NCBI GenBank assembly: GCA_027047745.1
Contig: JALTUB010000199.1
Coordinates: 1 to 16,344, forward strand
DNA from: Sulfurimonas sp.
Lineage (GTDB): Bacteria; Campylobacterota; Campylobacteria; Campylobacterales; Sulfurimonadaceae
Direction: 5' to 3'
DNA: 16,344 nt
Made by a program: the position numbers and the translations under genes. Within the stretch, counting starts at the first letter, position 1. Every line of letters begins with the position of its first letter. The notes beneath the pieces are model-generated. The model was not told the origin of the DNA, searched no databases, and saw only the letters and a program-made list of their open reading frames with translations. Shown here one piece after another: positions 6,294 to 13,614 of the stretch.

Positions 6294-7622
6294 ATGAAAA
6301 GGTTACTACTTTCAATGGTGGCGTTGCCATTAGTTATAGGTGGATTAAGTGTTAGTGCTAGCGCTGATGGGATTAATATCTTAAACAATGTGAAAGTTAA
6401 AGGTGAGATTCGTCCTCGTTATGAGTATGCAAATATAAAAAACAACACTAAAAAAGCTGCAAATGCTTATACTGTTCGTACACGAATTGGTGTAGGTGCT
6501 GATTTATTTGATGTTAATGGCTTAAGTGCATTTATAGAGGGGACATCAGTTAATAATATCGCAGGAAGATATAATAGTACATCAAATGGACAAACTGGAT
6601 ACGATAAGGTTGTAGATCCTCGTCAAGCTCGTTTAACACAAGCTTATATAGATTATAAAATTGCTCCTGCTGATACACTTATTCGTGCAGGTCGTCAAGA
6701 AGTAAATATAGACAATCAAAGATTTATAGGTTCTGTTGGTTGGAGACAAATGTTTCAAACTTTTGATGCCGCAGCAGTTATAAACACTTCTGTAAAAAAT
6801 TTAACTCTAATGGGTGCTTATGTGTATGGTACAGAAGGTGTTAAAGATACTCCATCATCTGATTTAGAATCTTATATTTTACATGCAAATTATAAAGTAA
6901 ATAACATGCTAAATATCACAGCTTATGACTATATATTAGCAACAGCAAAGAACACAGCACTTCATTACGGATCTGACACTTATGGTTTAGCTCTTACTGG
7001 TAAACCTGCATTCTCTGGTGTAAAGTTAAATTATCGTGCAGAGTATGCTAAACAAAAAGATGCTTCTGTAGATAATAGTAGAAATGCAGCTGATACAGCT
7101 TATAAAGCTGATGCATATTACTACAACTTAGACTTAGGTGCAAATATCTCTGGTGTTTTAGTTGGTGTTAACTATGAATTTTTAAGTGGTACGACTGGAA
7201 CTGATGGAAAAACTGCTTTTGCTACTCCATTTGCAACAGGACACAAGTTTAATGGTTGGGCAGATATGTTTTTAGGTACTCCAACTGGTGGTCTTAAAGA
7301 TGCTAATGTTCGTTTAGGATATAAAGCAAAAGGACTTGGAAAACTGTTAGCTGTTTATCATAACTTTACAGCCGATAAAAACATGAATGTAGTTGGTGTA
7401 AACGCAGGTACAGCAACAGGAACAACAAATGATTTAGGTTCAGAATTTGACATTGTATATGTAAATGCTATTCCAGGAGTTAAAAATCTTAAAGGTCTTG
7501 TAAAATATGCTTCTTATTCAAAAGGAAAAGCTGAACAAGGTGCTGGAACAACTTACAAATCATGGGGAAATGATAAAAAAGTAGCTTGGTTAATGCTTGA
7601 TTATAAATTCTCTACAAAATAA
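6294..7622 (+). CDS. Outer-membrane beta-barrel porin, alginate-export-like
   Basis: A 442-residue outer-membrane protein. I chose ATG at 6294 because AAGGA (6282-6286) sits seven bases upstream and a clean signal peptide follows (MKRLLLSMVALPLVIGGLSVSASA, cut before DG). An in-frame ATG at 6267 lacks a ribosome site and would put extra residues before the signal. The mature part alternates short polar and hydrophobic strands (VKVKGEIRPRYEYANI, YTVRTRIGVGADLF, LTQAYIDYKI, IRAGRQEVNIDNQRFIG) and ends MLDYKFSTK, a typical barrel closing strand. The segment RFIGSVGWRQMFQTFDA resembles the alginate-export/OprD-like porin family common in Sulfurimonas. The substrate is unknown. It is probably abundant: the promoter is good and it is a single-gene unit ending at the hairpin at 7651-7681. 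Confidence 0.82.
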   Translation: MKRLLLSMVALPLVIGGLSVSASADGINILNNVKVKGEIRPRYEYANIKNNTKKAANAYTVRTRIGVGADLFDVNGLSAFIEGTSVNNIAGRYNSTSNGQTGYDKVVDPRQARLTQAYIDYKIAPADTLIRAGRQEVNIDNQRFIGSVGWRQMFQTFDAAAVINTSVKNLTLMGAYVYGTEGVKDTPSSDLESYILHANYKVNNMLNITAYDYILATAKNTALHYGSDTYGLALTGKPAFSGVKLNYRAEYAKQKDASVDNSRNAADTAYKADAYYYNLDLGANISGVLVGVNYEFLSGTTGTDGKTAFATPFATGHKFNGWADMFLGTPTGGLKDANVRLGYKAKGLGKLLAVYHNFTADKNMNVVGVNAGTATGTTNDLGSEFDIVYVNAIPGVKNLKGLVKYASYSKGKAEQGAGTTYKSWGNDKKVAWLMLDYKFSTK

Positions 7623-7650
7623 AAGAGTTAAGATAATTAAACTTAACATA

Positions 7651-7681
7651 ATGAGTAAAGAGTTTTACTCTCTTTGCTCAT
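7651..7681. terminator. Bidirectional hairpin between porin and esterase genes
   Basis: ATGAGTAAAGAG (7651-7662) pairs with CTCTTTGCTCAT (7670-7681) over a 7-base loop, a 12-bp stem with one T-G wobble on the plus-strand RNA. It lies 28 bases past the porin stop and overlaps the stop codon of the convergent esterase gene. The T tracts are weak on both sides, but the position between convergent genes makes it a likely shared terminator. Confidence 0.6.
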
Positions 7682-8319
7682 ACATTTTCACAATCCTTCC
7701 ACAATTTAATCCAAGATGAGATATTTAGCAACTCTTCACTCTCTATGCTATGTTCTTTATTATAAGCTTTAAATTCTACATCAAAACCATTCTCTTGTAA
7801 AGTTTTTATCTGCCCTTTAGACTCATCAAATGCTAATACCTTATCATTAATGCCATGAGTACATAGCCAGTGAGATTTTTTTACATCTTCATTCATCTCT
7901 TCTAAAAGTTTATAAGTGTCATAGATATATCCACTCACTGCAATATAACCTGCTAAAACTTTATGGTATCTTGCCCCAAACTCAAAAGTTAGTAAAGCAC
8001 CCTGAGAAAAACCAAAAAGAAAACTCTCTTTGGCATTAAAATCAGACATAAAAAGTTCATCAAGAACCTTTGTTAGTACATTTGAAGAGTATTCTATGCC
8101 TGTAAGTTGATCTGGAGGAAGTGGGTACCATGAGTAACCTGTATAGTATTCAAAGGGAGCGTCAAATAAGATATAGTTCATCTCATCTATATCTAAAAAT
8201 TCAGGTAAAGATGTAAAACCATCTGAAGAGTCCCCTCTTCCATGTAAAATAATCATGAGCTTTTTAGAGGGAATTTTAGCTGGTATAAAAATATTGTCTA
8301 GTTCTAAGTTTTTTTTCAT
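7678..8319 (-). CDS. Alpha/beta-hydrolase esterase (phospholipase/carboxylesterase family)
   Basis: A 213-residue cytoplasmic serine hydrolase of the small carboxylesterase/acyl-protein thioesterase type (Abhydrolase_2). Visible are the oxyanion HGRGDSS (26-32), the nucleophile elbow GFSQGA with Ser105, the acid in HGINDKVL (Asp159) and the catalytic His190 in NKEHSIES. The strand order and length (about 200-220) fit the family. The family hydrolyses short-chain esters, thioesters or lysophospholipids; the substrate here is unknown. The gene starts 19 bases after the desulforubrerythrin stop and is probably carried on the same transcript, although AGTATAATG just upstream could be a promoter of its own. 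The ribosome site is weak. There is no signal peptide. Confidence 0.85.
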   Translation of the reverse strand: MKKNLELDNIFIPAKIPSKKLMIILHGRGDSSDGFTSLPEFLDIDEMNYILFDAPFEYYTGYSWYPLPPDQLTGIEYSSNVLTKVLDELFMSDFNAKESFLFGFSQGALLTFEFGARYHKVLAGYIAVSGYIYDTYKLLEEMNEDVKKSHWLCTHGINDKVLAFDESKGQIKTLQENGFDVEFKAYNKEHSIESEELLNISSWIKLWKDCENV

Positions 8320-8338
8320 ACTATCATTATACTAAAAA

Positions 8339-9001
8339 TTACTTCTTAGAATTTAAACGCGATTGATACTCTTTTGGATGTTTACATACAGGGCAAACTT
8401 CCAAAGCTTTTTTACCATAATGAATATGACCACACACTTCACAAATCCACGCTTCTTCTTCATCTTCACTGACAAATTCTGCATCAGCTTCCAATCTTTC
8501 TAAAAGCATTTTGAACATTTTTTCATGCTCAACTTCTATCTTACCGATTCCCTTAAAAAGTCTTGCTGCCTCTTTATGCCCTTCTTCTTTAGCTATCTCT
8601 GCAAAATCAGGATACATAGAAATATTTTCATAGTTCTCACCATTTATCGCTTCTTGAAGATTTTCTTTTGTATCACCAAAACTGTTTTCACTCTCATTAA
8701 CCATTCTATTATGAAGTGCAAGTTCCATTTTAGCATGTTGCTTTTCATTGTTTGCAGCTCTTTGAAAATGTTCTGCAATATCTCTATAACCCTCTTTTTG
8801 AGCAACTTTTGCAAAATACTCATACTTGTTTCTAGCTTGAGATTCACCTGCAAAGGCTTTAAGAAGATTTACTAAAGTCAGGTTTGGAGTTATCATCTCC
8901 ATAGCCTCACCACAGCAGTGAAGTTCACCACCACCAACGCTTGACACTTCTACTTCGTTTCCACATTTGTTACATCTATAAGTTTCATACTGTCTCATCA
9001 T
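8339..9001 (-). CDS. rrc: Desulforubrerythrin (peroxide-reducing three-domain rubrerythrin)
   Basis: A 220-residue cytoplasmic iron protein with three domains. An N-terminal desulforedoxin-like site has Cys10, Cys13, Cys29 and Cys30 (CNKCG, then LHCCGEAME). A ferritin-like diiron domain (about 41-170) has Glu53 in AGESQARNKYEYF, Glu86/His89 in NNEKQHA and Glu156/His159 in IEVEHEKM. A C-terminal rubredoxin site has Cys187, Cys190, Cys203 and Cys206 (CEVCG, then CPVCKHP). This arrangement is the desulforubrerythrin described in Campylobacter jejuni (Rrc), which reduces hydrogen peroxide with electrons from NAD(P)H via a reductase. All metal ligands appear intact. AAGGAG precedes ATG at 9001-8999. 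Its promoter carries a Fur/PerR-type palindrome, consistent with a role in oxygen and peroxide defence. The symbol follows the Campylobacter usage. Confidence 0.93.
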   Translation of the reverse strand: MMRQYETYRCNKCGNEVEVSSVGGGELHCCGEAMEMITPNLTLVNLLKAFAGESQARNKYEYFAKVAQKEGYRDIAEHFQRAANNEKQHAKMELALHNRMVNESENSFGDTKENLQEAINGENYENISMYPDFAEIAKEEGHKEAARLFKGIGKIEVEHEKMFKMLLERLEADAEFVSEDEEEAWICEVCGHIHYGKKALEVCPVCKHPKEYQSRLNSKK

Positions 9002-9028
9002 AAACTCCTTAATTTGTTTTGATAAAGA

Positions 9029-9071
9029 ATTATATCATTTTAAAACTTAAAGGATAATTATTATCCTTTAA
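9029..9071 (-). promoter_or_regulatory. Desulforubrerythrin promoter with Fur/PerR-type operator
   Basis: A perfect 12-1-12 inverted repeat spans 9047-9071: TTAAAGGATAAT, one T, then ATTATCCTTTAA. Its core GATAAT-T-ATTATC matches the 7-1-7 Fur/PerR box (TGATAATnATTATCA) in all but the outermost pair. On the minus strand an extended -10, TGATATAAT (9037-9029), lies downstream, placing the start near 9022 and the operator centre near -37. A repressor bound there would cover the -35 region. Both Fur and PerR are plausible binders. Confidence 0.75.
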
Positions 9072-9125
9072 TAATATATATTTTAACTAGAAATTATTTT
9101 TACCATAAACTCAGAACAATTCTTG

Positions 9126-9131
9126 TATAAT
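9126..9131 (+). promoter_or_regulatory. Candidate -10 box for the prs-lepA-comF operon
   Basis: TATAAT lies 30 bases before the prs ATG, preceded by CTTG, with no good -35 hexamer. AAGGA (9151-9155) is the ribosome site. This is the only promoter-like element seen on the plus strand before prs, and the Fur/PerR-type site is about 67 bases upstream of it. Confidence 0.5.
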
Positions 9132-9161
9132 CCCATATCAATTTACCCATAAGGAATACCC

Positions 9162-10088
9162 ATGCGTGGTTATAAGATTTTTGCTGGTTCTGCTAGTGTT
9201 GATTTTGCAAAAGAGATTTGTCAAGTTTTAGATGTTCCATTAGCGAAAGCTGATGTTAAAAAGTTTAGTGATGGTGAGATTTCAGTTCAGATAGCTGAAT
9301 CAGTTCGTGGTCGTGATGTATTTATCGTTCAAAGTACAGGTGCTCCATCAAACGACAACCTTATGGAACTGCTTATCATGACAGATGCACTTAAACGCTC
9401 ATCTGCTTCAAGCATCACAGCAGTTGTTCCTTACTATGGTTATGCAAGACAAGACAGAAAAGCGGCACCTCGTGTTCCCATCACTGCAAAACTTGTGGCA
9501 AATCTTTATGAAACAGCAGGGATTGACCGTGTTGTAACTATAGACTTACACGCTGGTCAGATTCAAGGTTTCTTTGATATACCTGTTGATAACCTTTATG
9601 GTTCTGTAACATTTGAGCACTACATTAAAAGTAAAAACCTTAAAAATCCTGTTATTGCAAGTCCAGATATCGGTGGTGTTGCACGAGCTAGATACTTCGC
9701 AAAACGAATGGGTTTAGAGATGGTTATCGTTGATAAACGCAGAGAAAAAGCAAATGAATCTGAAGTCATGAATATTATCGGTGATGTAGATGGCAAAGAT
9801 ATTATCATGATAGATGATATGGTAGATACTGCAGGAACTATGATAAAAGGGGCTACAGCACTTAAAAACAAGGGTGCGACTTCAGTTATGGCTTGTGCTA
9901 CACATGGTGTTTTAAGTGGTAAGGCTTATGAGAATTTAGACCATGGTGAGCTTGATGAGCTTATTATTACAAATACACTAGAGACTAAGCAGCATGAGAA
10001 GATTAAAGTATTGACTGTTGCACCACTTTTTGCAGAAGTGATTCGTCGTGTGTATCATAACGAAAGTGTAAATTCACTATTTTCATAA
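9162..10088 (+). CDS. prs: Ribose-phosphate pyrophosphokinase (PRPP synthetase)
   Basis: This cytoplasmic enzyme makes PRPP from ribose 5-phosphate and ATP for nucleotide, histidine and tryptophan synthesis. The 308 residues match the usual length of about 310-315. Family motifs are present: FSDGEISVQI (35-44), the ATP-binding loop YGYARQDRK (92-100), DLHAGQIQGFFD (128-139, with the metal-ligand His130) and the PRPP loop DIIMIDDMVDTAGTM (213-227). ATG at 9162 has AAGGA upstream and gives the standard N-terminus. It begins a compact operon: lepA starts 9 bases after its stop. Nothing is unusual. Confidence 0.97.
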   Translation: MRGYKIFAGSASVDFAKEICQVLDVPLAKADVKKFSDGEISVQIAESVRGRDVFIVQSTGAPSNDNLMELLIMTDALKRSSASSITAVVPYYGYARQDRKAAPRVPITAKLVANLYETAGIDRVVTIDLHAGQIQGFFDIPVDNLYGSVTFEHYIKSKNLKNPVIASPDIGGVARARYFAKRMGLEMVIVDKRREKANESEVMNIIGDVDGKDIIMIDDMVDTAGTMIKGATALKNKGATSVMACATHGVLSGKAYENLDHGELDELIITNTLETKQHEKIKVLTVAPLFAEVIRRVYHNESVNSLFS

Positions 10089-10097
10089 GGTTAATCA

Positions 10098-11888
10098 TTG
10101 AAAAACATTAGAAACTTCTCTATAATCGCTCATATCGACCATGGCAAATCAACACTTGCAGATAGGATTATCCAAGAGTGTGGCTCTGTAACACAGAGAG
10201 AAATGTCTTCTCAGATGATGGACACTATGGATATAGAACAAGAGCGAGGTATAACTATCAAAGCTCAATCAGTTCGTCTTGATTATGTAAAAGATGGTGA
10301 GCATTACATCCTAAACCTCATAGACACTCCGGGTCATGTTGATTTCTCCTATGAAGTTAGCAAATCACTTGCATCTTCTGATGGTGCATTGCTTATCGTT
10401 GATGCTGCACAAGGTGTTGAAGCACAGACTATCGCAAATGTTTACTTAGCACTTGATAATGACCTTGAACTTATCCCAGTTATAAACAAGATTGATTTAC
10501 CTGCTGCTGACCCTGACAAAGTGGCTGAGGAGATTGAAGAGGCTATAGGGATTGATGCAACTGATGCTTGTTTAGTCAGTGCAAAAAGTGGAATTGGCAT
10601 TAAAGAGTTAATAGATTCTATTGTTGAGCGTATTCCTGCTCCTGTTGGCAATCCTGATAAAACAACAAAAGCCATTATCTATGACTCTTGGTTTGATGCC
10701 TATTTAGGAGCTCTTGCACTTGTTCGTGTTTTTGATGGAGAGATTAAAAAAGGGCAAAATATCAAGCTCATGAGCAGTGGCGAAGAGCATCAAGTTCTTG
10801 ATCTGATGTATCCTCATCCTATGAAAAAGATTAAAACAACTGCGATTAAATCTGGTGAGATTGGTATTGTTGTTCTTGGTCTTAAAGAAGTTAGTGTTAT
10901 AAATGTTGGAGATACGATAACAGACGCTAAAAATCCAACCTTAGAACCTGTTGGAACTTATGAACCTGCTAAACCTTTTGTATTTGCTGGAATCTATCCC
11001 ATAGATACAGATAAGTTTGAAGACCTTAGAGATGCACTAGATAAACTTCGTTTAAATGATAGTTCGCTCTCTTATGAGCCTGAAACTTCTGTAGCACTTG
11101 GTTTTGGTTTTCGTGTTGGTTTTCTTGGTATGCTTCACATGGAAGTTATCAAAGAGCGTTTAGAAAGAGAATTTAACCTAGACCTTATAGCGTCTGCCCC
11201 ATCAGTTGTATATAATGTTTACCTAACAAATGGCGATATGGTAGAAGTTCAAAACCCATCACAACTTCCTGATATTCAAAAAATCGATAAGATAAAAGAG
11301 CCTTATGTAAGAGCTACAGTTATAACACCAGCTGAGTATCTAGGAAACATCATCACTCTTTTAATCTCTAAACGAGGTACTCAAACAAAGATGACTTACT
11401 TAAATGAAGAGAGGGTTATGCTTGAGTATGAGATTCCGATGAATGAAATTGTTATGGATTTTTATGATACTTTAAAATCTATCTCTAAAGGTTACGCCTC
11501 TTTTGACTATGAGCCTATTGACTTTAAAGTTGGAGATTTGGTTAAGCTAGACATAAAAGTAGCTGGCGAAGCTGTTGATGCTCTTAGCATTGTAGTACCT
11601 CGAAACCAAGCACTTCCAAGAGGTCGTGTTTTAGTTAAAAACATGAAAGAACTTATCCCTAGACAACTTTTTGAAGTGGCTGTTCAGGCTTCATTAGGAA
11701 GTCAAATCATTGCTAGAGAGACTGTAAAATCAACAGGTAAAAATGTAACTGCTAAATGTTATGGTGGAGACATCACTCGTAAGAGAAAACTACTAGAAAA
11801 GCAAAAAGCTGGTAAAAAACGCATGAAGTCTATAGGAAAAGTACAACTTCCTCAAGAGGCTTTTATGTCTGTTTTAAAAATGGATTAA
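10098..11888 (+). CDS. lepA: Elongation factor 4 (LepA), ribosome back-translocase GTPase
   Basis: EF4 is a translational GTPase that acts on the ribosome, promoting back-translocation or assisting initiation under stress. The 596 residues equal the family's usual size. The start is TTG at 10098, with AAGG seven bases upstream; it gives the family N-terminus KNIRNFSIIAHIDHGKST, with the P-loop at about 11-19. The switch II motif DTPGHVDF and the NKIDLP guanine-recognition motif follow. The LepA-specific C-terminal domain ends with GKNVTAKCYGGDITRKRKLL and KRMKSIGKVQLPQEAF. It lies between prs and comF with 9-base gaps on both sides. The rare TTG start is the only notable point. Confidence 0.97.
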   Translation: MKNIRNFSIIAHIDHGKSTLADRIIQECGSVTQREMSSQMMDTMDIEQERGITIKAQSVRLDYVKDGEHYILNLIDTPGHVDFSYEVSKSLASSDGALLIVDAAQGVEAQTIANVYLALDNDLELIPVINKIDLPAADPDKVAEEIEEAIGIDATDACLVSAKSGIGIKELIDSIVERIPAPVGNPDKTTKAIIYDSWFDAYLGALALVRVFDGEIKKGQNIKLMSSGEEHQVLDLMYPHPMKKIKTTAIKSGEIGIVVLGLKEVSVINVGDTITDAKNPTLEPVGTYEPAKPFVFAGIYPIDTDKFEDLRDALDKLRLNDSSLSYEPETSVALGFGFRVGFLGMLHMEVIKERLEREFNLDLIASAPSVVYNVYLTNGDMVEVQNPSQLPDIQKIDKIKEPYVRATVITPAEYLGNIITLLISKRGTQTKMTYLNEERVMLEYEIPMNEIVMDFYDTLKSISKGYASFDYEPIDFKVGDLVKLDIKVAGEAVDALSIVVPRNQALPRGRVLVKNMKELIPRQLFEVAVQASLGSQIIARETVKSTGKNVTAKCYGGDITRKRKLLEKQKAGKKRMKSIGKVQLPQEAFMSVLKMD

Positions 11889-11897
11889 TAACAACAA

Positions 11898-12473
11898 ATG
11901 AAATGTTTATTGTGTGAGAACTTTTCTCTCACACATATTTGCCCCTCATGTCAAGAACTATTTTTGACACCTTCTATCTATAAACGAAAACTCTCAAATG
12001 GTATAGAGGTTATCTCTTTTTACAAATACAGCGAGATTAAAAACCTACTTCACACAAAACATACAGATATAGGATACTATATTTACAATATCTTAGCTAA
12101 AAAAAGCTTTGCTAAATTTGCTCAAGAGTTTAGCAAGGATTTTTCCACTGTTTCAATAGCCATAGATGACAATGTTAAAAGTGGATACGCACACACTGCC
12201 ATCCTCAACAAACATCTAAAATCAAAAAATATAACACCACTCTACAACAAACTTATAGCAAAAAACGACATATCTTACTCTGGAAAGACTAAGGCATTTA
12301 GAGTCATGAATCCCCGTAATTTCGAGATAAAAAGTTTTAAGCAAAAAAATGTGATTTTAGTAGATGATATAGTTACAACAGGAACGACTTTAAAGGAAGC
12401 AAGTGATTTACTAATAAGACAAAAAAAAGAGGTTCTTTTTTGTCTTACGCTAACGGATGTGGCTCAGAAGTGA
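11898..12473 (+). CDS. comF: ComF-family phosphoribosyltransferase-like protein
   Basis: A 191-residue cytoplasmic protein with the ComF layout. A small N-terminal zinc-finger-like pair CLLC (C3, C6) and CPSC (C15, C18) comes first. A type I phosphoribosyltransferase fold follows, with the PRPP-binding loop NVILVDDIVTTGTTL (151-165). ComF proteins are linked to DNA uptake, probably in handling incoming single-stranded DNA, but the reaction is not settled. ATG at 11898 lies 9 bases after the lepA stop and has no obvious ribosome site, so its translation may be coupled to lepA. A run of A's near the 3' end (RQKKEV) stays in frame. It is the last gene of the operon. Family is clear; a competence role in this organism is inference. 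Confidence 0.85.
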   Translation: MKCLLCENFSLTHICPSCQELFLTPSIYKRKLSNGIEVISFYKYSEIKNLLHTKHTDIGYYIYNILAKKSFAKFAQEFSKDFSTVSIAIDDNVKSGYAHTAILNKHLKSKNITPLYNKLIAKNDISYSGKTKAFRVMNPRNFEIKSFKQKNVILVDDIVTTGTTLKEASDLLIRQKKEVLFCLTLTDVAQK

Positions 12474-12516
12474 TTTGGCGTGATACATCCAAGAAGTAAA
12501 AACCGTCACCGAAATT

Positions 12517-13107
12517 TCATCTTAAAACCTCAACTAAGTCATCTTGATTGAACACCTCACAAAACAAAATCATCTCTTTTATAAGTTCTTTTATCTCACT
12601 TGGTTTTGATATATCAAAAACCATAAACATTGTATCATTGTTTTCTTCTTTATCAATTTCAATAAATCCAAATCTTTTATAAAATTCAATTGCTTCTAAT
12701 TTACTATCAACTATTAAGGCACGACAACCAATTTTTTTCTGTTGCACTACTGCTAGAATATTGGCAAAAGTCATTAATATACTTCCAACCCCATTATTAC
12801 AAAAATTATCAAAAACACATAGTCTAGTTATCTTTATTGCAGGGATAGAGTATTTTATGGAAGAAGATATATCAAGTCTATCTTCTATTGTACTTCTCTC
12901 GATAGTAGCCACAGAAACAGAGATATAACCTAAAAAGTTTTCATTATCATCCACATAAAAATATGTCTGAAATAATCCCTCTTTTTGATGGTTAAAAGCA
13001 TACTGTTTGATGTGTTTTTCAAGTTCTCTGTTTTTACAGGAGAAGTTCTTTTTTAATCTATCGAATTTACTTCTTGAAATATCATTAAGACTAATTATTG
13101 AAGGCAT
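12517..13107 (-). CDS. GNAT-family acetyltransferase, probable toxin of a TA pair
   Basis: A 196-residue GNAT fold protein resembling TacT/AtaT-type toxins, which acetylate the amino acid on charged tRNA and stop translation. The N-terminal part FSCKNRELEKHIKQYAFNHQ (22-41) followed by KEGL matches the toxin-type pattern of a short acidic helix and the KKGL motif. TRLCVFDNF precedes the acetyl-CoA loop NNGVGSIL (104-111), and EFYKRFGF (141-148) carries the usual catalytic Tyr143. The first residue of the acetyl-CoA loop motif is Cys103 where Gln or Arg is common. A C-terminal tail of about 28 residues after KPSE exceeds the usual length. The gene is 9 bases downstream of a small possible antitoxin gene. 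It could also be an ordinary acetyltransferase; the neighbour favours a toxin. Confidence 0.75.
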   Translation of the reverse strand: MPSIISLNDISRSKFDRLKKNFSCKNRELEKHIKQYAFNHQKEGLFQTYFYVDDNENFLGYISVSVATIERSTIEDRLDISSSIKYSIPAIKITRLCVFDNFCNNGVGSILMTFANILAVVQQKKIGCRALIVDSKLEAIEFYKRFGFIEIDKEENNDTMFMVFDISKPSEIKELIKEMILFCEVFNQDDLVEVLR

Positions 13108-13116
13108 TTAAAACTT

Positions 13117-13305
13117 TTAACTAGCAGATGGAAAAGGTTTTTTTAAAGCATTTTCAAGAAGAGATTTTAACTTCTCTGTTTTTTCTTGAATATATTGAGA
13201 AGACTTATTTTCACTGAACATTGAAAAAACTTTTGTTGCATCATTGCCAGATAGTACAATACCACTCTCTTCTTTTGCATTCTCATTTATATGTTTAACA
13301 GCCAT
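13117..13305 (-). CDS. 62-residue protein, putative antitoxin of the GNAT pair
   Basis: A small cytoplasmic protein of 62 residues, starting at ATG 13305 with AAGGAG six bases upstream. It comes immediately before the GNAT gene, the usual antitoxin-first order. Its body is mainly helical (NDATKVFSMFSEN at about 21-33, then QEKTEKLKSLLENALKK at 40-56). The segment SGIVLSGNDATKVFSMF faintly resembles the toxin-binding C-terminal half of DUF1778 antitoxins, but the N-terminal ribbon-helix-helix DNA-binding part (about 30-40 residues) is absent. If it is an antitoxin, autoregulation would need another DNA-binding element or would not occur. The function is inferred from position only. Confidence 0.6.
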   Translation of the reverse strand: MAVKHINENAKEESGIVLSGNDATKVFSMFSENKSSQYIQEKTEKLKSLLENALKKPFPSAS

Positions 13306-13333
13306 CAGAATCTCCTTACTTTTAAGATAACTA

Positions 13334-13342
13334 ATTATAGCA
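13334..13342 (-). promoter_or_regulatory. Extended -10 promoter of the putative TA pair
   Basis: TGCTATAAT on the minus strand (13342-13334) is a perfect extended -10, placing the start near 13327 and leaving a leader of about 22 bases before the 62-residue gene. No strong operator palindrome is seen around it, which agrees with the missing DNA-binding domain of that protein. Confidence 0.6.
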
Positions 13343-13386
13343 TATTTTATAACATTACTTTATGCAGATGCCTATTGCAACATAAA

Positions 13387-13409
13387 CTCCTATCCATATA
13401 CGATAGGAG
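13387..13409 (-). terminator. Hairpin after the coding remnant
   Basis: CTCCTATC (13387-13394) and GATAGGAG (13402-13409) form a perfect 8-bp stem with a 7-base loop. On the minus strand it follows the stop of the remnant at 13423-13425 by about 14 bases and is trailed by TTTATGTT. It is a plausible terminator isolating the TA pair from upstream transcription. Confidence 0.5.
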
Positions 13410-13422
13410 AACGAGAAAGTGA

Positions 13423-13543
13423 TTAGTTCTTTTCTTTCTCCTCTTCTTGTTGTTTATAATACTCTTCTTTTGTAATCGTAGTTCTCTTTTTGTTTAGGGA
13501 TAGATGGTGTAATCCTTCCTTTTTTTGTATCCATTATAGCCAT
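13423..13543 (-). pseudogene. Broken small coding remnant, unidentified
   Basis: Between the TA pair and the AsmA-like gene about 310 bases carry no intact gene. On the minus strand ATG at 13543 opens MAIMDTKKGRITPSIPKQK, and the sense continues in another frame as RTTITKEEYYKQQEEEKEKN to a stop at 13423-13425. Both halves look like protein, and the switch near 13480-13490 is a one-base type shift. In the same frame GIYQLPIDIK reads upstream of the ATG, so the gene may once have been longer. I do not recognise it. It could be a chance frame, but the charged, protein-like C-terminus argues for a relic. Confidence 0.35.
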
Positions 13544-13614
13544 TTTAATATCAATAGGTAGTTGATAGATACCTCAAAGATAGCAAACAATTTGTCCTTT
13601 AGGTCACAAAATAA

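Noticed and set aside
8525..8875. Plus-strand open frame of 116 codons opposite the desulforubrerythrin gene
   Set aside because: It is a shadow of a strongly supported gene, is rich in Phe/Leu/Cys as expected from antisense of acidic helices, and has no ribosome site.
12455..12490. GGATGT...ACATCC inverted repeat at the end of comF as a terminator
   Set aside because: Six-base arms are 24 bases apart with no T tract, so a functional hairpin is unlikely.
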